From Opitutaceae bacterium (GTDB taxonomy: Bacteria > Verrucomicrobiota > Verrucomicrobiia > Opitutales > Opitutaceae): 54,210 nt of DNA. This document shows, one piece after another, positions 35,211 to 45,015 of the stretch. A program made the position numbers and the translations under genes. Below the pieces are notes generated by a model. That model did not search any database. It was not told the origin of the DNA and saw nothing but the letters and a program-made list of their open reading frames with translations. The stretch's first letter is position 1; the number at the start of each line of letters is the position of its first letter. The stretch lies in NCBI GenBank assembly GCA_947474995.1, contig CANJNJ010000012.1, forward strand, positions 1-54,210, given 5' to 3'.

Positions 35211-38200
35211 GCACGACACGATTTTTCGGTGGGCGGTGGCATGGGTGGGGCTCACCGGTGTGGCGGGTATTGTGGCTTGGTGCCGGCTGCATCGGCATGG
35301 CACTGGAGTTGAATTTCGCCGCACAGTCGTCGGGCACGGCGAGTGGCAGCGCGACGACGTCGAACGGTAAAGCTGCCCTTAACTACAGCGTGCCGTATGG
35401 TGTCCCTTTGAAGCCGGCGAGTCCGGGTTACGCGACGATCTTGCTGCCATTTTTTCCGACGCAGGTGGCAAATAACGGCGCGATTCTCGGTTCCTCAGTC
35501 CGCTGGTTTCAAGGCACCGTGCAAACGCTGGTTGCGCCGGCAGAGTTGGACGCCGGCAGCGAGCCGCACCACATGAACAAACGAGGAGAAGTGGTGGGCC
35601 TTGGCTACAAAGCGAATGAGTTCGGAGGGGCGGATGCGCATGCGATCTACTGGCCACTCGGGCCAGCCATGGCCGTGAGTCTCGCCGACGGTCGCACGCC
35701 TTTGGCGGCCCCGTCCGGCCGAGGTCGCCTGGATCGCACGGCCAGCGGTGCCGACTTTATCACCGAAGCGGGCGCAATCCTGGGTTCGATCTACGTTGGG
35801 GATAACGAAGGGTCGGTCTACATTGACGGCTGCCGTTGGGGTGCTTTCGACTCCGAAGCGAGTCGTCTTGGGTCAGGCCGACCGGACGGCAATTTTTTGC
35901 CCGTGTATGCGAGTGGAGCCAACGGCGCCGGCACGCTTATTGGGCAGCACGCCGATGGTTCGGGCTATTTTATTGGCCAGGTGGAGATTGATTTTCTCGA
36001 TTTTGAGCCGAGAAAAATCAATGAGCAGGGGGCGGTGATTGGACGGGATGCCTTTGATTACTTCGGCGTCGATGGGGTCTACTGGGATGGCGAGCGGCAC
36101 GACCTTCCTGGATTCTTTGCCTGCGCGATTAACAATCGCGGTGATCTCTTGGGCGCCACCAGCGGTGGGCCCGCGCTATTGCCGGCCGCGCTGGTCCCAG
36201 ACGTGTACGTGGGCAAGGTGTCGGATTTCACCCCGTACCTGGTGCAGAATTTTTTGCCGGCAGGCTGGGTGTTGGACAACGAGGAGGGAGCCACGGACCT
36301 CAGTGACAATGGTCTGATCGTTGGCACGGCGACTGTCCGGGACGCCCAGGGAAATGAAACAAGGCAAGGCTATCTGCTCGTCCCCGCCGCCATCGCCGTC
36401 GACGCCAATCGCGACGGACAAATCGCGCTGCCGGCGGTCGACGGTTCGGACGTCACAACGGCGGCCGAGCCGTTTCGATTTTGGATCAATGATGACGATG
36501 ACAACGGGCAGGACATTGATGGGGATGATACTCCTGGCGCAGCCTTTCCGGACGGACAAGAAATGACGGTGCAGGGCACCAGGGACCTGGTAGATTTTTT
36601 CCCGGCATTTCTCGACTTGCAGCAGTTGCTTGCGGTTCTGCCACCAACCAATGCCGTGAGATACAAACTCAAGCACGCCGACGGCAATCTGAAGTTTGCC
36701 TACACGAACTTAAGCCGGGTGGACGCGTTCAAGTATCTCAAAGACGTCAATACCGGACGCAGCGTGCAGGAGGCCCGGGTCCATTGGCTAACGGGTGGTG
36801 GGTATGACCTCGATCCGGTTTGGCTTGGTCAGTTGCGAGACGGAAACCAGGGCGTGATATTGGTTGAGGGCATAGGTGCAACTGATCGTCCTCTCGTCTT
36901 TTCGGTTGAAAATGCCGACGGCACTGCGCTGGCCGAGACGAGACTGGAGATCAGTATCTCGCCCGTCGAAACGATGTTTCGGCACTTGAATTTGCACGAT
37001 CGCAACTTGCCGGGACTCGTTGGCGCCATGAGTGGTGGAGCGGCGAAAACCGAGGCAATGGGAAACCCCGCTGGGTTTCCTGACACCCCAAACAGCGACC
37101 ATCGCTGGCTCATTTTTGTTCACGGTTTTAACGTGAGTGGGCCGGCCTCGCGCGGATGGAACGCGGAAATGTTCAAGCGATCTTATTGGAGTGGAAGCAA
37201 GGCCCGCTTCGTTGGTGTGTCGTGGTTTGGGAACCCTGACGATGCCTTTGGGCCCTTGCCGGCTGACTTCCACCTCTCAGTTCGCAATGCGATGATCACG
37301 GCACCGGTACTTGCTCAGGAGATCAATGCGCTGCCAGGTGGCGCGTCCACCAAGACAGTATTCGCGCACAGTTTGGGATGCGGAATCGTTTCCAGTGCCA
37401 TTGCCGATCACGGGATGGCGGTCGGCGCCGCCTGTCTTTTGGACGCAGCTCTCGCTCGGGAATGTTTCGACGGCCGTGACCCGAATACTTTTACCGCGGA
37501 GAACGACGGAATGACTCCTGCGGATTGGAAAGGATACGATCCGAGGCAATATGCGGCGAACTGGTTCAAATTGTTTGATCCGTCTTCGGACGCTCGTGCC
37601 GCCCTGACCTGGAGCTATCGTTTCGCCGGGGCGAGCTTCGCGGTCTACAATTTCTATTCGAGCACGGAAGACGTGTTGGCGGAATATACGGGAGAGTTGC
37701 CGACCACACTTGGCGGTGTGCTTTGGGACTCAGGCACCCACGGCTCATATGGATGGGTCCTCCAAGAAAAAGGAAAGGGTGCTCGGCAGAACTACGGGAT
37801 CGTGGTGAAGGAACTTGCCCATCTTGGGAGCTATTATGGTGGATGGGGTTTCAATCTGACCGATCCCGCGGATGTTCGCGACCCCATCTACTATCGGGTC
37901 GATGCCGTGGGATCTGGTTACACGGAGCGTCGAGTGCTTTCACCCAACGGTATTCCGTCGGTGACGACGTCCACAGGTCGCGAACTATTTCGCCGCGCGC
38001 CGCTTTTTGATCCAGGCTATGGACCACAAAGCGGCCTCAGGCGGTCAATTGACTCATCCGTCGTTCGAGGGCCCAATTGGATTTCAACGCTCTACGACAA
38101 CCATGCCGATACGACGACGGGAAGCGCCACGGCCGCGATGGCAAGCAATCGCTCTCAACTCCTGGCGGAGGCGATTCCTGCGTTGACGTGGTGCTTGGGT

Positions 38201-38386
38201 TCGCACGCGAGTGCTCGGTTACCAGACGGTCGAAATACCAACCTTACGTCCCTTATCGCCCCTTCAAACTGGCCGCGTGCTACGATAAACTCTGTGCCCG
38301 AATGGCGGCACAGTGACCTTCGAGAAGTGGCTTACCTTTTTGAATTTCAGGTGTTCGACCGAATTGTTGCGTTGTCCAACCCCTAA
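35207..38386 (+). CDS. Large secreted protein with alpha/beta-hydrolase domain
   Basis: A 1059-residue exported protein starting inside the last codon of the previous gene (ATGA). Residues 1-40 look like a signal peptide. Residues about 45-400 hold repeats such as MNKRGEVVGLGY and INNRGDLLGATS, as in HAF-type beta-propellers. An Asp-rich segment (WINDDDDNGQDIDGDD) may bind calcium. Near residue 631 an alpha/beta-hydrolase begins with WLIFVHGFNVSG; the nucleophile elbow is AHSLG with S722, where the first Gly of GxSxG is Ala. A likely acid is in FYSSTEDVL and a His in SGTHGSYGW. The substrate is unknown; lipid or ester hydrolysis is inference. Confidence 0.75.
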   Translation: MSTTRFFGGRWHGWGSPVWRVLWLGAGCIGMALELNFAAQSSGTASGSATTSNGKAALNYSVPYGVPLKPASPGYATILLPFFPTQVANNGAILGSSVRWFQGTVQTLVAPAELDAGSEPHHMNKRGEVVGLGYKANEFGGADAHAIYWPLGPAMAVSLADGRTPLAAPSGRGRLDRTASGADFITEAGAILGSIYVGDNEGSVYIDGCRWGAFDSEASRLGSGRPDGNFLPVYASGANGAGTLIGQHADGSGYFIGQVEIDFLDFEPRKINEQGAVIGRDAFDYFGVDGVYWDGERHDLPGFFACAINNRGDLLGATSGGPALLPAALVPDVYVGKVSDFTPYLVQNFLPAGWVLDNEEGATDLSDNGLIVGTATVRDAQGNETRQGYLLVPAAIAVDANRDGQIALPAVDGSDVTTAAEPFRFWINDDDDNGQDIDGDDTPGAAFPDGQEMTVQGTRDLVDFFPAFLDLQQLLAVLPPTNAVRYKLKHADGNLKFAYTNLSRVDAFKYLKDVNTGRSVQEARVHWLTGGGYDLDPVWLGQLRDGNQGVILVEGIGATDRPLVFSVENADGTALAETRLEISISPVETMFRHLNLHDRNLPGLVGAMSGGAAKTEAMGNPAGFPDTPNSDHRWLIFVHGFNVSGPASRGWNAEMFKRSYWSGSKARFVGVSWFGNPDDAFGPLPADFHLSVRNAMITAPVLAQEINALPGGASTKTVFAHSLGCGIVSSAIADHGMAVGAACLLDAALARECFDGRDPNTFTAENDGMTPADWKGYDPRQYAANWFKLFDPSSDARAALTWSYRFAGASFAVYNFYSSTEDVLAEYTGELPTTLGGVLWDSGTHGSYGWVLQEKGKGARQNYGIVVKELAHLGSYYGGWGFNLTDPADVRDPIYYRVDAVGSGYTERRVLSPNGIPSVTTSTGRELFRRAPLFDPGYGPQSGLRRSIDSSVVRGPNWISTLYDNHADTTTGSATAAMASNRSQLLAEAIPALTWCLGSHASARLPDGRNTNLTSLIAPSNWPRATINSVPEWRHSDLREVAYLFEFQVFDRIVALSNP

Positions 38387-38388
38387 AC

Positions 38389-39366
38389 ATGAAAACAAGA
38401 ATTCTGATCTTGGTCGGGGCTCTCCTTGGTGTTGCCGCCGCACTGCCGCAAGTCGGGTGGCCGCTAGCTAAAATGACAGTGCGAGTGACGGGCGAGCGGG
38501 GCGAAATAATTTCTGGGGCAAAAGTTAAAATTGGCTTTCGCGAAAGGCTTTCCAACCGAGACGTGTGGTCCGTCGGCGTCACCGATAGGCAAGGCGAATT
38601 CACTGCAGAAGGATTTAGCGACCGACGATTGCTTTCCAGTGCGAGTATGGATGGTTACTATGACTCGGGTTCACCGGGCACAATTTTTCATGATCCGCTG
38701 GCAGGCAAATGGCAGCCATGGAATCCTGTAGCAGGAATTGTCCTGCGTCCGATCGGCAAGCCGGTCCTGCTTGCCGTCAAACGGGTGCGGACCGATATCC
38801 CGGTCTTGGACGTGCCCTGCGGCTACGATCTGCAGAAGGGGGACTGGGTAGCGCCTTATGGCAAAGGATCGCAGTCAGACTTCACTTTTAAGGTGCGCCG
38901 TGACTACAAGGACTGGTTCAACTTTACCGTGGAAGCGCAGGTGACTTTTCCTCAGCAGCTGGATGGTCTCTTGCGCATGAAGGCGCCGCCCTACGGGCGC
39001 AATTCGGTCTTTTGCTGGGAGCGGAATGCCGCCGAGACGGGATACGTCGCTCCTCACGCGATTCGCTTTGTCAATCACGACCCCCGAACCGATCAGCAAC
39101 CGGAGCGAACGTTCGATCTCACCAAAGAGCGGGAGCAAGGATACTTCTTCCGCGTGCGTACGGTGGAGGAAAACGGCAAGATTATTGCCGCCCATTACGG
39201 CAAGATTACGGGCGATATTGGAATCGAACCCCGTGACAGCAAGACGTGTCAGATTAGCTTCACCTACTATTTTAATCCCGCGGCACTCGATCGAAATGTG
39301 GAATGGGATCCGAAACGAAATCTCCTGCCGGGGTTGACCTTTGAAGAAACACCGCAGAGCCCGTGA
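38389..39366 (+). CDS. Secreted protein of unknown function
   Basis: A 325-residue protein starting two bases after the hydrolase stop. Residues 1-23 form a signal peptide (MKTRILILVGALLGVAAALP). Residues 28-75 read like a carboxypeptidase-regulatory-type beta-sandwich (MTVRVTGERGEIISGAKVKI, VTDRQGEFTAEGF). The rest has many aromatic and charged residues and no domain I recognise. It is the third gene of the secreted module; close packing suggests co-expression with the two before it. Confidence 0.7.
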   Translation: MKTRILILVGALLGVAAALPQVGWPLAKMTVRVTGERGEIISGAKVKIGFRERLSNRDVWSVGVTDRQGEFTAEGFSDRRLLSSASMDGYYDSGSPGTIFHDPLAGKWQPWNPVAGIVLRPIGKPVLLAVKRVRTDIPVLDVPCGYDLQKGDWVAPYGKGSQSDFTFKVRRDYKDWFNFTVEAQVTFPQQLDGLLRMKAPPYGRNSVFCWERNAAETGYVAPHAIRFVNHDPRTDQQPERTFDLTKEREQGYFFRVRTVEENGKIIAAHYGKITGDIGIEPRDSKTCQISFTYYFNPAALDRNVEWDPKRNLLPGLTFEETPQSP

Positions 39367-39629
39367 AACGCCGGCGTCAGGTACGGCGGAAAATGGGGCT
39401 GCCCCCCGCGCTTGTCCCCGGCTGGTTCGCGGCGGTCCGACCTCGATTTTCGCTCGTTTCCAATACGAAGGGATGCGGCCCACGGCCCAATTATCTGTTT
39501 CCGGGATATTATCCGATGGGAGAAACGGACGGGGTTTGGCCGAAACGTGTAACAATTCGCCTGGACCTTCCGACGGTGTTGCAGGTTTCGCCACGACCCC
39601 GTCGGATTGCCCGGGAATCGCGCCGTGCC
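39367..39629. other. Gap after the secreted module, nothing recognised
   Basis: About 260 bases between the end of the secreted module and the phosphoribosyltransferase remnant, which run towards each other. I see no gene, hairpin or repeat in it. Confidence 0.4.
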
Positions 39630-40142
39630 TCACGCCAGCCATTCGAAGGCGGTGAAGAGGCTGGTGAGGGCGACGGATTCCTTCTGGAGCAGGGCAGGTA
39701 CACTGGATTGCTGATCGATTACACGGAGGACGTGAGCGACGAGCGCGCCGGCGGAACGGAGCGCTCGGCTCGAGGTGGCGAGTTGCGCGCCGGTCGTCAC
39801 GACGTCGGCGATGCCGACAATCCGGCGGCCGGCGAGGTCGCCCCCTCGGCCGGGGCGGTCGTGCCCCAGTCGCGGGGTTCCTTGCGCAACAGCACGAGCG
39901 GCCCGGCGGGTGAGTTGGGAGAGGATGGCCGCCAGGGGGACGCCACCGGGTTCCAGGCCGGCCAGGGCGTCGGTGTCAGTCGGATCGTCTGGTCACCGCG
40001 CAGGCCACTGGCCTTGTCGACCTTCGTGGAGTGCAAGGCGCGGAAGCGCAGGTTGGCAAGCCGCCGCAAGTAAGCCGGCCGGCATTAATTCAAGGATTTG
40101 CGCGACCAAATGCCAGGCCGCCTTCGTAAAAGACAAATCCAT
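39630..40142 (-). pseudogene. Phosphoribosyltransferase (PyrE-like) pseudogene
   Basis: Read on the minus strand with frame changes, the region gives one PyrE-like protein: MDLSFTKAAWHLVAQILEL, then LRRLANLRFRALHSTKVDKA, then ALAGLEPGGVPLAAILSQLT, then PLVLLRKEPRDWGT, then GRRIVGIADVVTTGAQLATS and SLFTAFEWLA before a TGA. The last pieces carry the PRPP-binding motif of orotate phosphoribosyltransferase. At least four frameshifts are needed (near 40080, 39975, 39905 and 39830). It lies directly after hisH on the same strand. The gene is dead unless the indels are assembly errors; the intact neighbours argue against general sequencing error. Confidence 0.75.
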
Positions 40143-40179
40143 CCGACCTCTCGCAACCGCTTGAAACCGTGCAGAGACC

Positions 40180-40806
40180 TCAAACGTTCGCGGCAATGGT
40201 CACAAAATTGCGGTAGATCTGGAGGCCTTTGGCCTGGCTCTTTTCCGGGTGGAACTGAGTGGCAAAACAGCGTCCCCGGGCGATGGCGGCGCAGAACTGA
40301 CCACCGTAGTCACACTCGGCCAGCACCAGTTTTTGGTCGGCGGGCACACAATGAAAACTGTGGACGAAATAGAACGCCTCGCCCTCCGGTGCGAGTCCGG
40401 CCGCCAGCGGCGAACCCGGCTGGGTGAAGCGCACCGTGTTCCAACCCATGTGGGGAATCTTCAACTCCGGGGAAATTCGAAAGCGGACCACCTGGCCGGG
40501 AAATACGCCCAAGCCAGTGATGTTGCCCTCCTCCGAATGCTCGAAGAGCGCCTGCATCCCAAGACACACCCCGAGAAACGGCCGATCGTCAGCAATCCAA
40601 TCGCGCACGGTCGCATCGAGCCGAGTCGTCCGCAGCGCCGCCACGCAATCACGCAGCGCGCCAACCCCGGGCAAAACGAGGCCGGTCGCCTTGACCGCCG
40701 CCACTTCCGCCGGCGTGCGCACGACCGCGATGGACGCACCCACGGCCTCAAGCGCCTTGGTGACGCTGCGCAGGTTGCAGATTCCGGTATCGATGACGGC
40801 GATCAT
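40180..40806 (-). CDS. hisH: Imidazole glycerol phosphate synthase, glutaminase subunit
   Basis: A 208-residue class I glutamine amidotransferase that feeds ammonia to HisF in histidine synthesis. The nucleophile is C81 in FLGVCLGMQALF, and the His-Glu pair is H186/E188 in FATQFHPEKSQ. PGVGALRDCV forms the oxyanion region. The start is the ATG at 40806 (MIAVIDTGICN), which fits the family. hisF and hisA are not in the window. Confidence 0.95.
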   Translation of the reverse strand: MIAVIDTGICNLRSVTKALEAVGASIAVVRTPAEVAAVKATGLVLPGVGALRDCVAALRTTRLDATVRDWIADDRPFLGVCLGMQALFEHSEEGNITGLGVFPGQVVRFRISPELKIPHMGWNTVRFTQPGSPLAAGLAPEGEAFYFVHSFHCVPADQKLVLAECDYGGQFCAAIARGRCFATQFHPEKSQAKGLQIYRNFVTIAANV

Positions 40807-40882
40807 GCGGGAGACGAGAAGTCGAAGAGACCAAGAGCCGAGGAGCAAGACGCTCCGGCTGCTCGACTCTTCGCCTCCTCGA

Positions 40883-41485
40883 CTATATTTTCCCCTTCGT
40901 GCTCGGCAACAAGTCCGCCGCGCGCGGCTCGATCTGGGTCGCCACATCGAGGGCGCGGGCGAGGCACTTGAAGATCGCCTCCGCCACGTGATGCGGCTCC
41001 TCGCCGTATACGAGTTGCACGTGGAGATTCGCCCCAAGCGCATTACTGAACGCGCGGCAAAATTCCTTCACGAGCACGATGTTGAAATCCCGCACAAACA
41101 TGGTTGGCACTTCCGCCGTGTAAACGAGGTGCGGCCGGCCGCCCACATCGACGACGACTCGCACGAGCGATTCGTCCATCGGGAGAATAAAAAAGCCGTA
41201 GCGCTTGATGCCGATCTTGTCCCCCAGCGCCTCTTTGAAGGCTTGGCCCAGCACCAAGCCGACGTCTTCCACCGTGTGGTGATAGTCAACCTCCGTGTCG
41301 CCCTTCGCCTTCACGGTGAGGTCGAACAACCCATGCTTCGCAAACAGCGTCAGCATGTGATCGAAAAAGGCGACGCCCGTGTCGATTTTTGCCACGCCAC
41401 GGCCGTCAATCGCCAGGGTCAGGGCGATGTCGGTTTCCGCGGTTTGGCGGGTTATAGTGGCTGCGCGTTGGGTGCTTTTAGCCAT
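40883..41485 (-). CDS. hisB: Imidazoleglycerol-phosphate dehydratase
   Basis: A 200-residue dehydratase for the sixth step of histidine synthesis, without the phosphatase domain fused in E. coli. The metal-binding motifs are [27 protein letters not shown] and [18 protein letters not shown]. Its start overlaps the end of hisC by 34 bases, so the two are translationally linked. Confidence 0.97.
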   Translation of the reverse strand: MAKSTQRAATITRQTAETDIALTLAIDGRGVAKIDTGVAFFDHMLTLFAKHGLFDLTVKAKGDTEVDYHHTVEDVGLVLGQAFKEALGDKIGIKRYGFFILPMDESLVRVVVDVGGRPHLVYTAEVPTMFVRDFNIVLVKEFCRAFSNALGANLHVQLVYGEEPHHVAEAIFKCLARALDVATQIEPRAADLLPSTKGKI

Positions 41486-42567
41486 GCGTCTAAGGTTTCG
41501 GCGAGGACGCGCATCTCGGCGTCCGTACCAACGCTGATGCGCAGGAACGGCGCGGTCAAGGCGTGGCTCGGGAAATGCCGGACCAAGACCTTGTGCGCAA
41601 AGAGGAAGTTGTAGGCCGACTTCGCCACCGCGGGGCCGGATTCACCCCGGGCGTTCTTCGGCTCGGTAAAAATGAAATTGGCCTGCGTCGGATAGGTAAA
41701 CCAGCCGCGGGCCTGGCCAAAGGCCGCCACATACTCATCCCGCGTGGTCTTGATCTTCGCGACAATCGCGGCGTGGTGTGCCTGATCCTCGATGGCCGCC
41801 ACGGCCGCGACCTGCGAAAGCCGGTTGACGTTGTAGCTGTCGCGGACGCGATCGAGCAGATCGATGATTTCCGGGTGGGCGAGCGCATAGCCCACGCGGA
41901 TGCCCGCCAGCGCGTAGGCCTTCGAGAGCGTCCGCACCACCACAAGATTCGGGTGCCGGGCGAGCAGTTCGACGGCGTTTTCCCTGGCAAAGGGCGCATA
42001 GGCCTCGTCCACCACCAACAGTCCGCGAAACGAGGCGAGGGCCCGCGTTATCTCGGCGTTCGTGAAACCGACGCCCGTCGGTGCGTTCGGTGAGGTCAGA
42101 AAAAATACGTGGGCCCGGGATGAAGCGATCCGCTCGAGCGGCAGGCGCATCGAGCGATCGAATTCAATCACTTCGGTCCGGCCATCCTGAATCCCCACCA
42201 GCACCGGATACAGCGAATAGCTCGGCAGCGTAAAACCCGCGGTCGCCTCGTGCGTGCAAAAGGCGCGGATCAAGAGATTGAGGATGTCATCGGAGCCGTT
42301 GCCGACGCAGACGTTTTCCGGCTGCAGGCCGTGCAGCTTCGCCACCGCCGCCCGCAATGCTGCGCTGGTCGGACTCGGATAAAGGCGAAGCGAAGCCGCG
42401 TCCTCTCCAATGGCGCCGTGCAGCGCCTCCGCGACCCGCGGGCTCGGAGGATAAGGACTCTCGTTGGTGTTGAGCTTCACCCAACCCGACTCGGTCGGCT
42501 GCAGCCCCGGCGTGTAGGCGTGGAGCTTCGCAATATGAGGCAGAGCGAGGGAGGAGAGGTCGGACAT
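41452..42567 (-). CDS. hisC: Histidinol-phosphate aminotransferase
   Basis: A 371-residue PLP enzyme of fold type I. The substrate and cofactor sites show [37 protein letters not shown] and the PLP lysine K216 in [17 protein letters not shown]. The C-terminal Arg is in [12 protein letters not shown]. It lies between hisD and hisB. Confidence 0.96.
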   Translation of the reverse strand: MSDLSSLALPHIAKLHAYTPGLQPTESGWVKLNTNESPYPPSPRVAEALHGAIGEDAASLRLYPSPTSAALRAAVAKLHGLQPENVCVGNGSDDILNLLIRAFCTHEATAGFTLPSYSLYPVLVGIQDGRTEVIEFDRSMRLPLERIASSRAHVFFLTSPNAPTGVGFTNAEITRALASFRGLLVVDEAYAPFARENAVELLARHPNLVVVRTLSKAYALAGIRVGYALAHPEIIDLLDRVRDSYNVNRLSQVAAVAAIEDQAHHAAIVAKIKTTRDEYVAAFGQARGWFTYPTQANFIFTEPKNARGESGPAVAKSAYNFLFAHKVLVRHFPSHALTAPFLRISVGTDAEMRVLAETLDAWLKAPNAQPL

Positions 42568-42693
42568 GGCGGGCGCAGCAATGCGCGAATAAAAGGGTCA
42601 GGTTAGCCAGAGAAATAGCGGATTCACACCAATAATTCCTCGACCACCTGCTCAGCCATTCAGGCGAATCGCCCCCGGGTGTAATGCTTTCAT

Positions 42694-42754
42694 GGTGGGC
42701 CGAGTTCCGCCGAGGCCGAGTAACGTCGCCGCCCTCGCGGAACCTCGGCCCTCC
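42694..42754. repeat. GGGCCGAG inverted repeat
   Basis: GGTGGGCCGAGTTCCGCC (from 42694) faces GCGGAACCTCGGCCCTCC (to 42754), with one bulged base. It lies in the 280-base hisD-hisC gap. A half-site, GGAGGGCCGAGCCCC, is near 45325. Confidence 0.7.
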
Positions 42755-42766
42755 AACTTAGAAATT

Positions 42767-42834
42767 CAGAAGCCAGAAAACCAGGAGAAGACCAAACTAG
42801 CCCCTATCGCCACCACCTGGCTTCATGGCTTCTG
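42767..42834. repeat. CAGAAGCCA inverted repeat after hisD
   Basis: CAGAAGCCA and CCAGG (42767-42785) pair with CCTGG and TGGCTTCTG (42816-42834) across a short mismatched centre. It is next to the hisD stop and may end or slow hisD transcripts, though there is no T tract in the right direction. Confidence 0.65.
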
Positions 42835-42846
42835 GATTTTCGCCGA

Positions 42847-44142
42847 TTACTGCGTCCGAATCCGCACCGAGCGCCCATGCGCATCAAGGCGCTCCATTGC
42901 GGCAATGGCGGAAACCACAGGCTCCGCCTTCTTCACGCTCGGACGATCGTAACGAATCACGCTGGTCCGCCGCAGAAAATCCGTCACCTGCAACCCGCTC
43001 GAATAACGCCCGGCCCGGGCTGTGGGCAGCACATGGCTTGGGCCCGCCACAAAGTCACCCAGCGCGGTCGGCGTGTGATTGCCGATCATGATCGCTCCGG
43101 CCGTCGTGATTTTCTTCGTCAGGTCCTTGGCGGCCGCTTCGCTCACCAGCAACTCGAGGTGCTCGGGCGCGACGTAATTCGCGATCTCGGCTGCTTGCGC
43201 CAGCGACTTCACCTCGACCGCCAGGAACCCCTGCTCGAGGACCCGTTGGGTCTTTTCCGCCCGACCAATAATCTGCAGCTGGGTCCGCACCTCCGAAGTC
43301 ACCGCCGCGATGAAGTCGGCCGAGGTGGTGACAAGATAGACCTTCTCCCGGCCCGAGCCATGCTCCGCCTGCGCGAGCAAATCCGCCGCCACAAATGAAG
43401 CCTTGGCGCTCTCGTCGGCGATAATCATCACTTCGCTCGGGCCCGGCAAAAGATCCACGCCCACGGCACCGAAGACCTGGCGTTTCGCCTCGCAGACATA
43501 CGCGTTGCCCGGGCCAAAGATCTTGTCCACCGGGTTAATCGTGGTCGTCCCGTAAGCCATCGCGCCGATCGCCTGCACGCCGCCGATACAATAAATTTCG
43601 GCGATCCCGAGCATTTGCAGCGCCGCCAAAACGGCGGGCGCCACTTTGCCGTCGGCGTTGGACGGCGTGAAAACCGCGATCTGCGGACAGCCTGCAATTT
43701 GGGCCAGCACCACGGTCATCAAAACCGTCGACACGAGCGGGACTTCGCCGCCCGGCACATAAATGCCGACGCGGCGAATCGGATCGAATTTCTCCCCGAC
43801 CATCGCGCCGTGTTTGTTCTTGGCATTCCACGCTTCAGGCAGGCGGTGCCGGTTGAACGCGATGATGTTATCCCGCGCCGCCGCCAGTGCCTTTAAATCG
43901 GAGGGTGGAATCTTGCGCGCGGCGAGCGCGACGGCGGCAGGCGAAACCGGAAAGTCGCGCGCCCGCAATTTGGCCCCATCGAATTTCGCCGCATAGTAGG
44001 AAACAGCTTCGTCACCCCGTAGGCGCACGTCCGCCAGGATCGCCGCGACCGAATCGGCCAATTCCCTCGGCACATCGGCCCCGCGACAAAACGCGGCCAG
44101 GTCATCACTGAAAGTTTTCGAAGCGTGGTGCAGCGTGCGCAT
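42847..44142 (-). CDS. hisD: Histidinol dehydrogenase
   Basis: A 431-residue zinc enzyme for the last two steps of histidine synthesis. It has RRVGIYVPGGEVPLVSTVLM, NPVDKIFGPGNAYV, LLAQAEHGSGREKV with the zinc-binding Gln-His, YVAPEHLELLV with the catalytic Glu-His, and GPSHVLPTARAGRYSSGLQV. Length is normal. It is the first his gene of the minus-strand group. Confidence 0.97.
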   Translation of the reverse strand: MRTLHHASKTFSDDLAAFCRGADVPRELADSVAAILADVRLRGDEAVSYYAAKFDGAKLRARDFPVSPAAVALAARKIPPSDLKALAAARDNIIAFNRHRLPEAWNAKNKHGAMVGEKFDPIRRVGIYVPGGEVPLVSTVLMTVVLAQIAGCPQIAVFTPSNADGKVAPAVLAALQMLGIAEIYCIGGVQAIGAMAYGTTTINPVDKIFGPGNAYVCEAKRQVFGAVGVDLLPGPSEVMIIADESAKASFVAADLLAQAEHGSGREKVYLVTTSADFIAAVTSEVRTQLQIIGRAEKTQRVLEQGFLAVEVKSLAQAAEIANYVAPEHLELLVSEAAAKDLTKKITTAGAIMIGNHTPTALGDFVAGPSHVLPTARAGRYSSGLQVTDFLRRTSVIRYDRPSVKKAEPVVSAIAAMERLDAHGRSVRIRTQ

Positions 44143-44253
44143 GAACTGGACAGAAAGCGGAGGAGGAGGAGTTTAGGGGGCGGGCGGATTTATTCGGAAC
44201 GCCCGAATTCGCCGTGGCAGGATTGAAGTGGGGCTGGGCTCGTCCTTCGGAGA

Positions 44254-45015
44254 CTAACGATTGGAGAGGCCCGGCACCGCAAAGAGTTTCGGCGAGAGAA
44301 CCTCGTTCACGAGGATTTTTTCAAACGTCAGCGTCAGGGTAAAAATCTGCCCGGCCGCATTCTTCGAGGTCTGAATCACGCTCTTGGGAAACCGGATGCC
44401 TCCCGCCATGATTTCACCCTGCTCCTTGACGGTCCCGCCACCTTCGAGTTCGGTGAAAACGAGTCGACCGGTGGCGACGTCAAAATACCGGATAAACACG
44501 ATGCCGGGACCGTGAATGAAGGCCACCTTCTGACAGGCGACGCCGTCCATCGAGGTCGGCCCCTGGTCCTCGACCCGGCCGCCGACGCGCTCGATTCCGC
44601 GATAGAAGGCGAGGTTCTCCCAGGCTTGCGCTCGCAGGCGTTTGATTTGATCGGAGCCCAGCAGCGACTGGCGCCACTTCGTCGGATCCGCGGGGTCCTG
44701 TAACCGCTGCCAGCCGTCGTAGCCATCGAGCGCCGTGACTTCGATCAGCTTGTCCGAGGTCGCCATGATCCGCTGCTGGTCCGGCTTTTGAAAAATCATC
44801 TCCATCGCCGACCGCGTTTGCTTCGTCGGATCCGCCGGATCCGTGCTGACAATCGTGCCCGTGTAGTGAAGCGACTTCAGCCCATCGAGCGCCGCGTCAG
44901 CGCCGACATAGGCCCGGGCCTTGTTCAAAATTATCGGTTCGGCCGCGCGGCCCGGCACCACGAAGGCAAGGGCAACAGCGCCTGCGGCGAGCAAGCGCAG
45001 GAAGGGATTGGTCAT
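44254..45015 (-). CDS. Exported LolA-like outer-membrane protein
   Basis: A 253-residue protein with a signal peptide (MTNPFLRLLAAGAVALAFVV, cleavage probably after GRAA). The mature part resembles LolA/LolB-fold proteins: YTGTIVSTDPADPTKQTRSA, FQKPDQQRIMATS, TALDGYDGWQRLQD and the C-terminal FTLTLTFEKILVNEVLSPKL. It probably works in the periplasm. The start may instead be the ATG at 45027. It lies between hisD and guaA on the same strand; a functional link is not evident. Confidence 0.7.
   Translation of the reverse strand: MTNPFLRLLAAGAVALAFVVPGRAAEPIILNKARAYVGADAALDGLKSLHYTGTIVSTDPADPTKQTRSAMEMIFQKPDQQRIMATSDKLIEVTALDGYDGWQRLQDPADPTKWRQSLLGSDQIKRLRAQAWENLAFYRGIERVGGRVEDQGPTSMDGVACQKVAFIHGPGIVFIRYFDVATGRLVFTELEGGGTVKEQGEIMAGGIRFPKSVIQTSKNAAGQIFTLTLTFEKILVNEVLSPKLFAVPGLSNR

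Noticed and set aside
39363-40073. Plus-strand open frame of 236 residues over the phosphoribosyltransferase remnant
   Set aside because: Its product is low-complexity Arg/Gly-rich. The minus strand gives clear PyrE-like blocks instead.
42568-42846. Small genes in the hisD-hisC gap
   Set aside because: The short frames there cover inverted repeats only and have no protein-like sequence.
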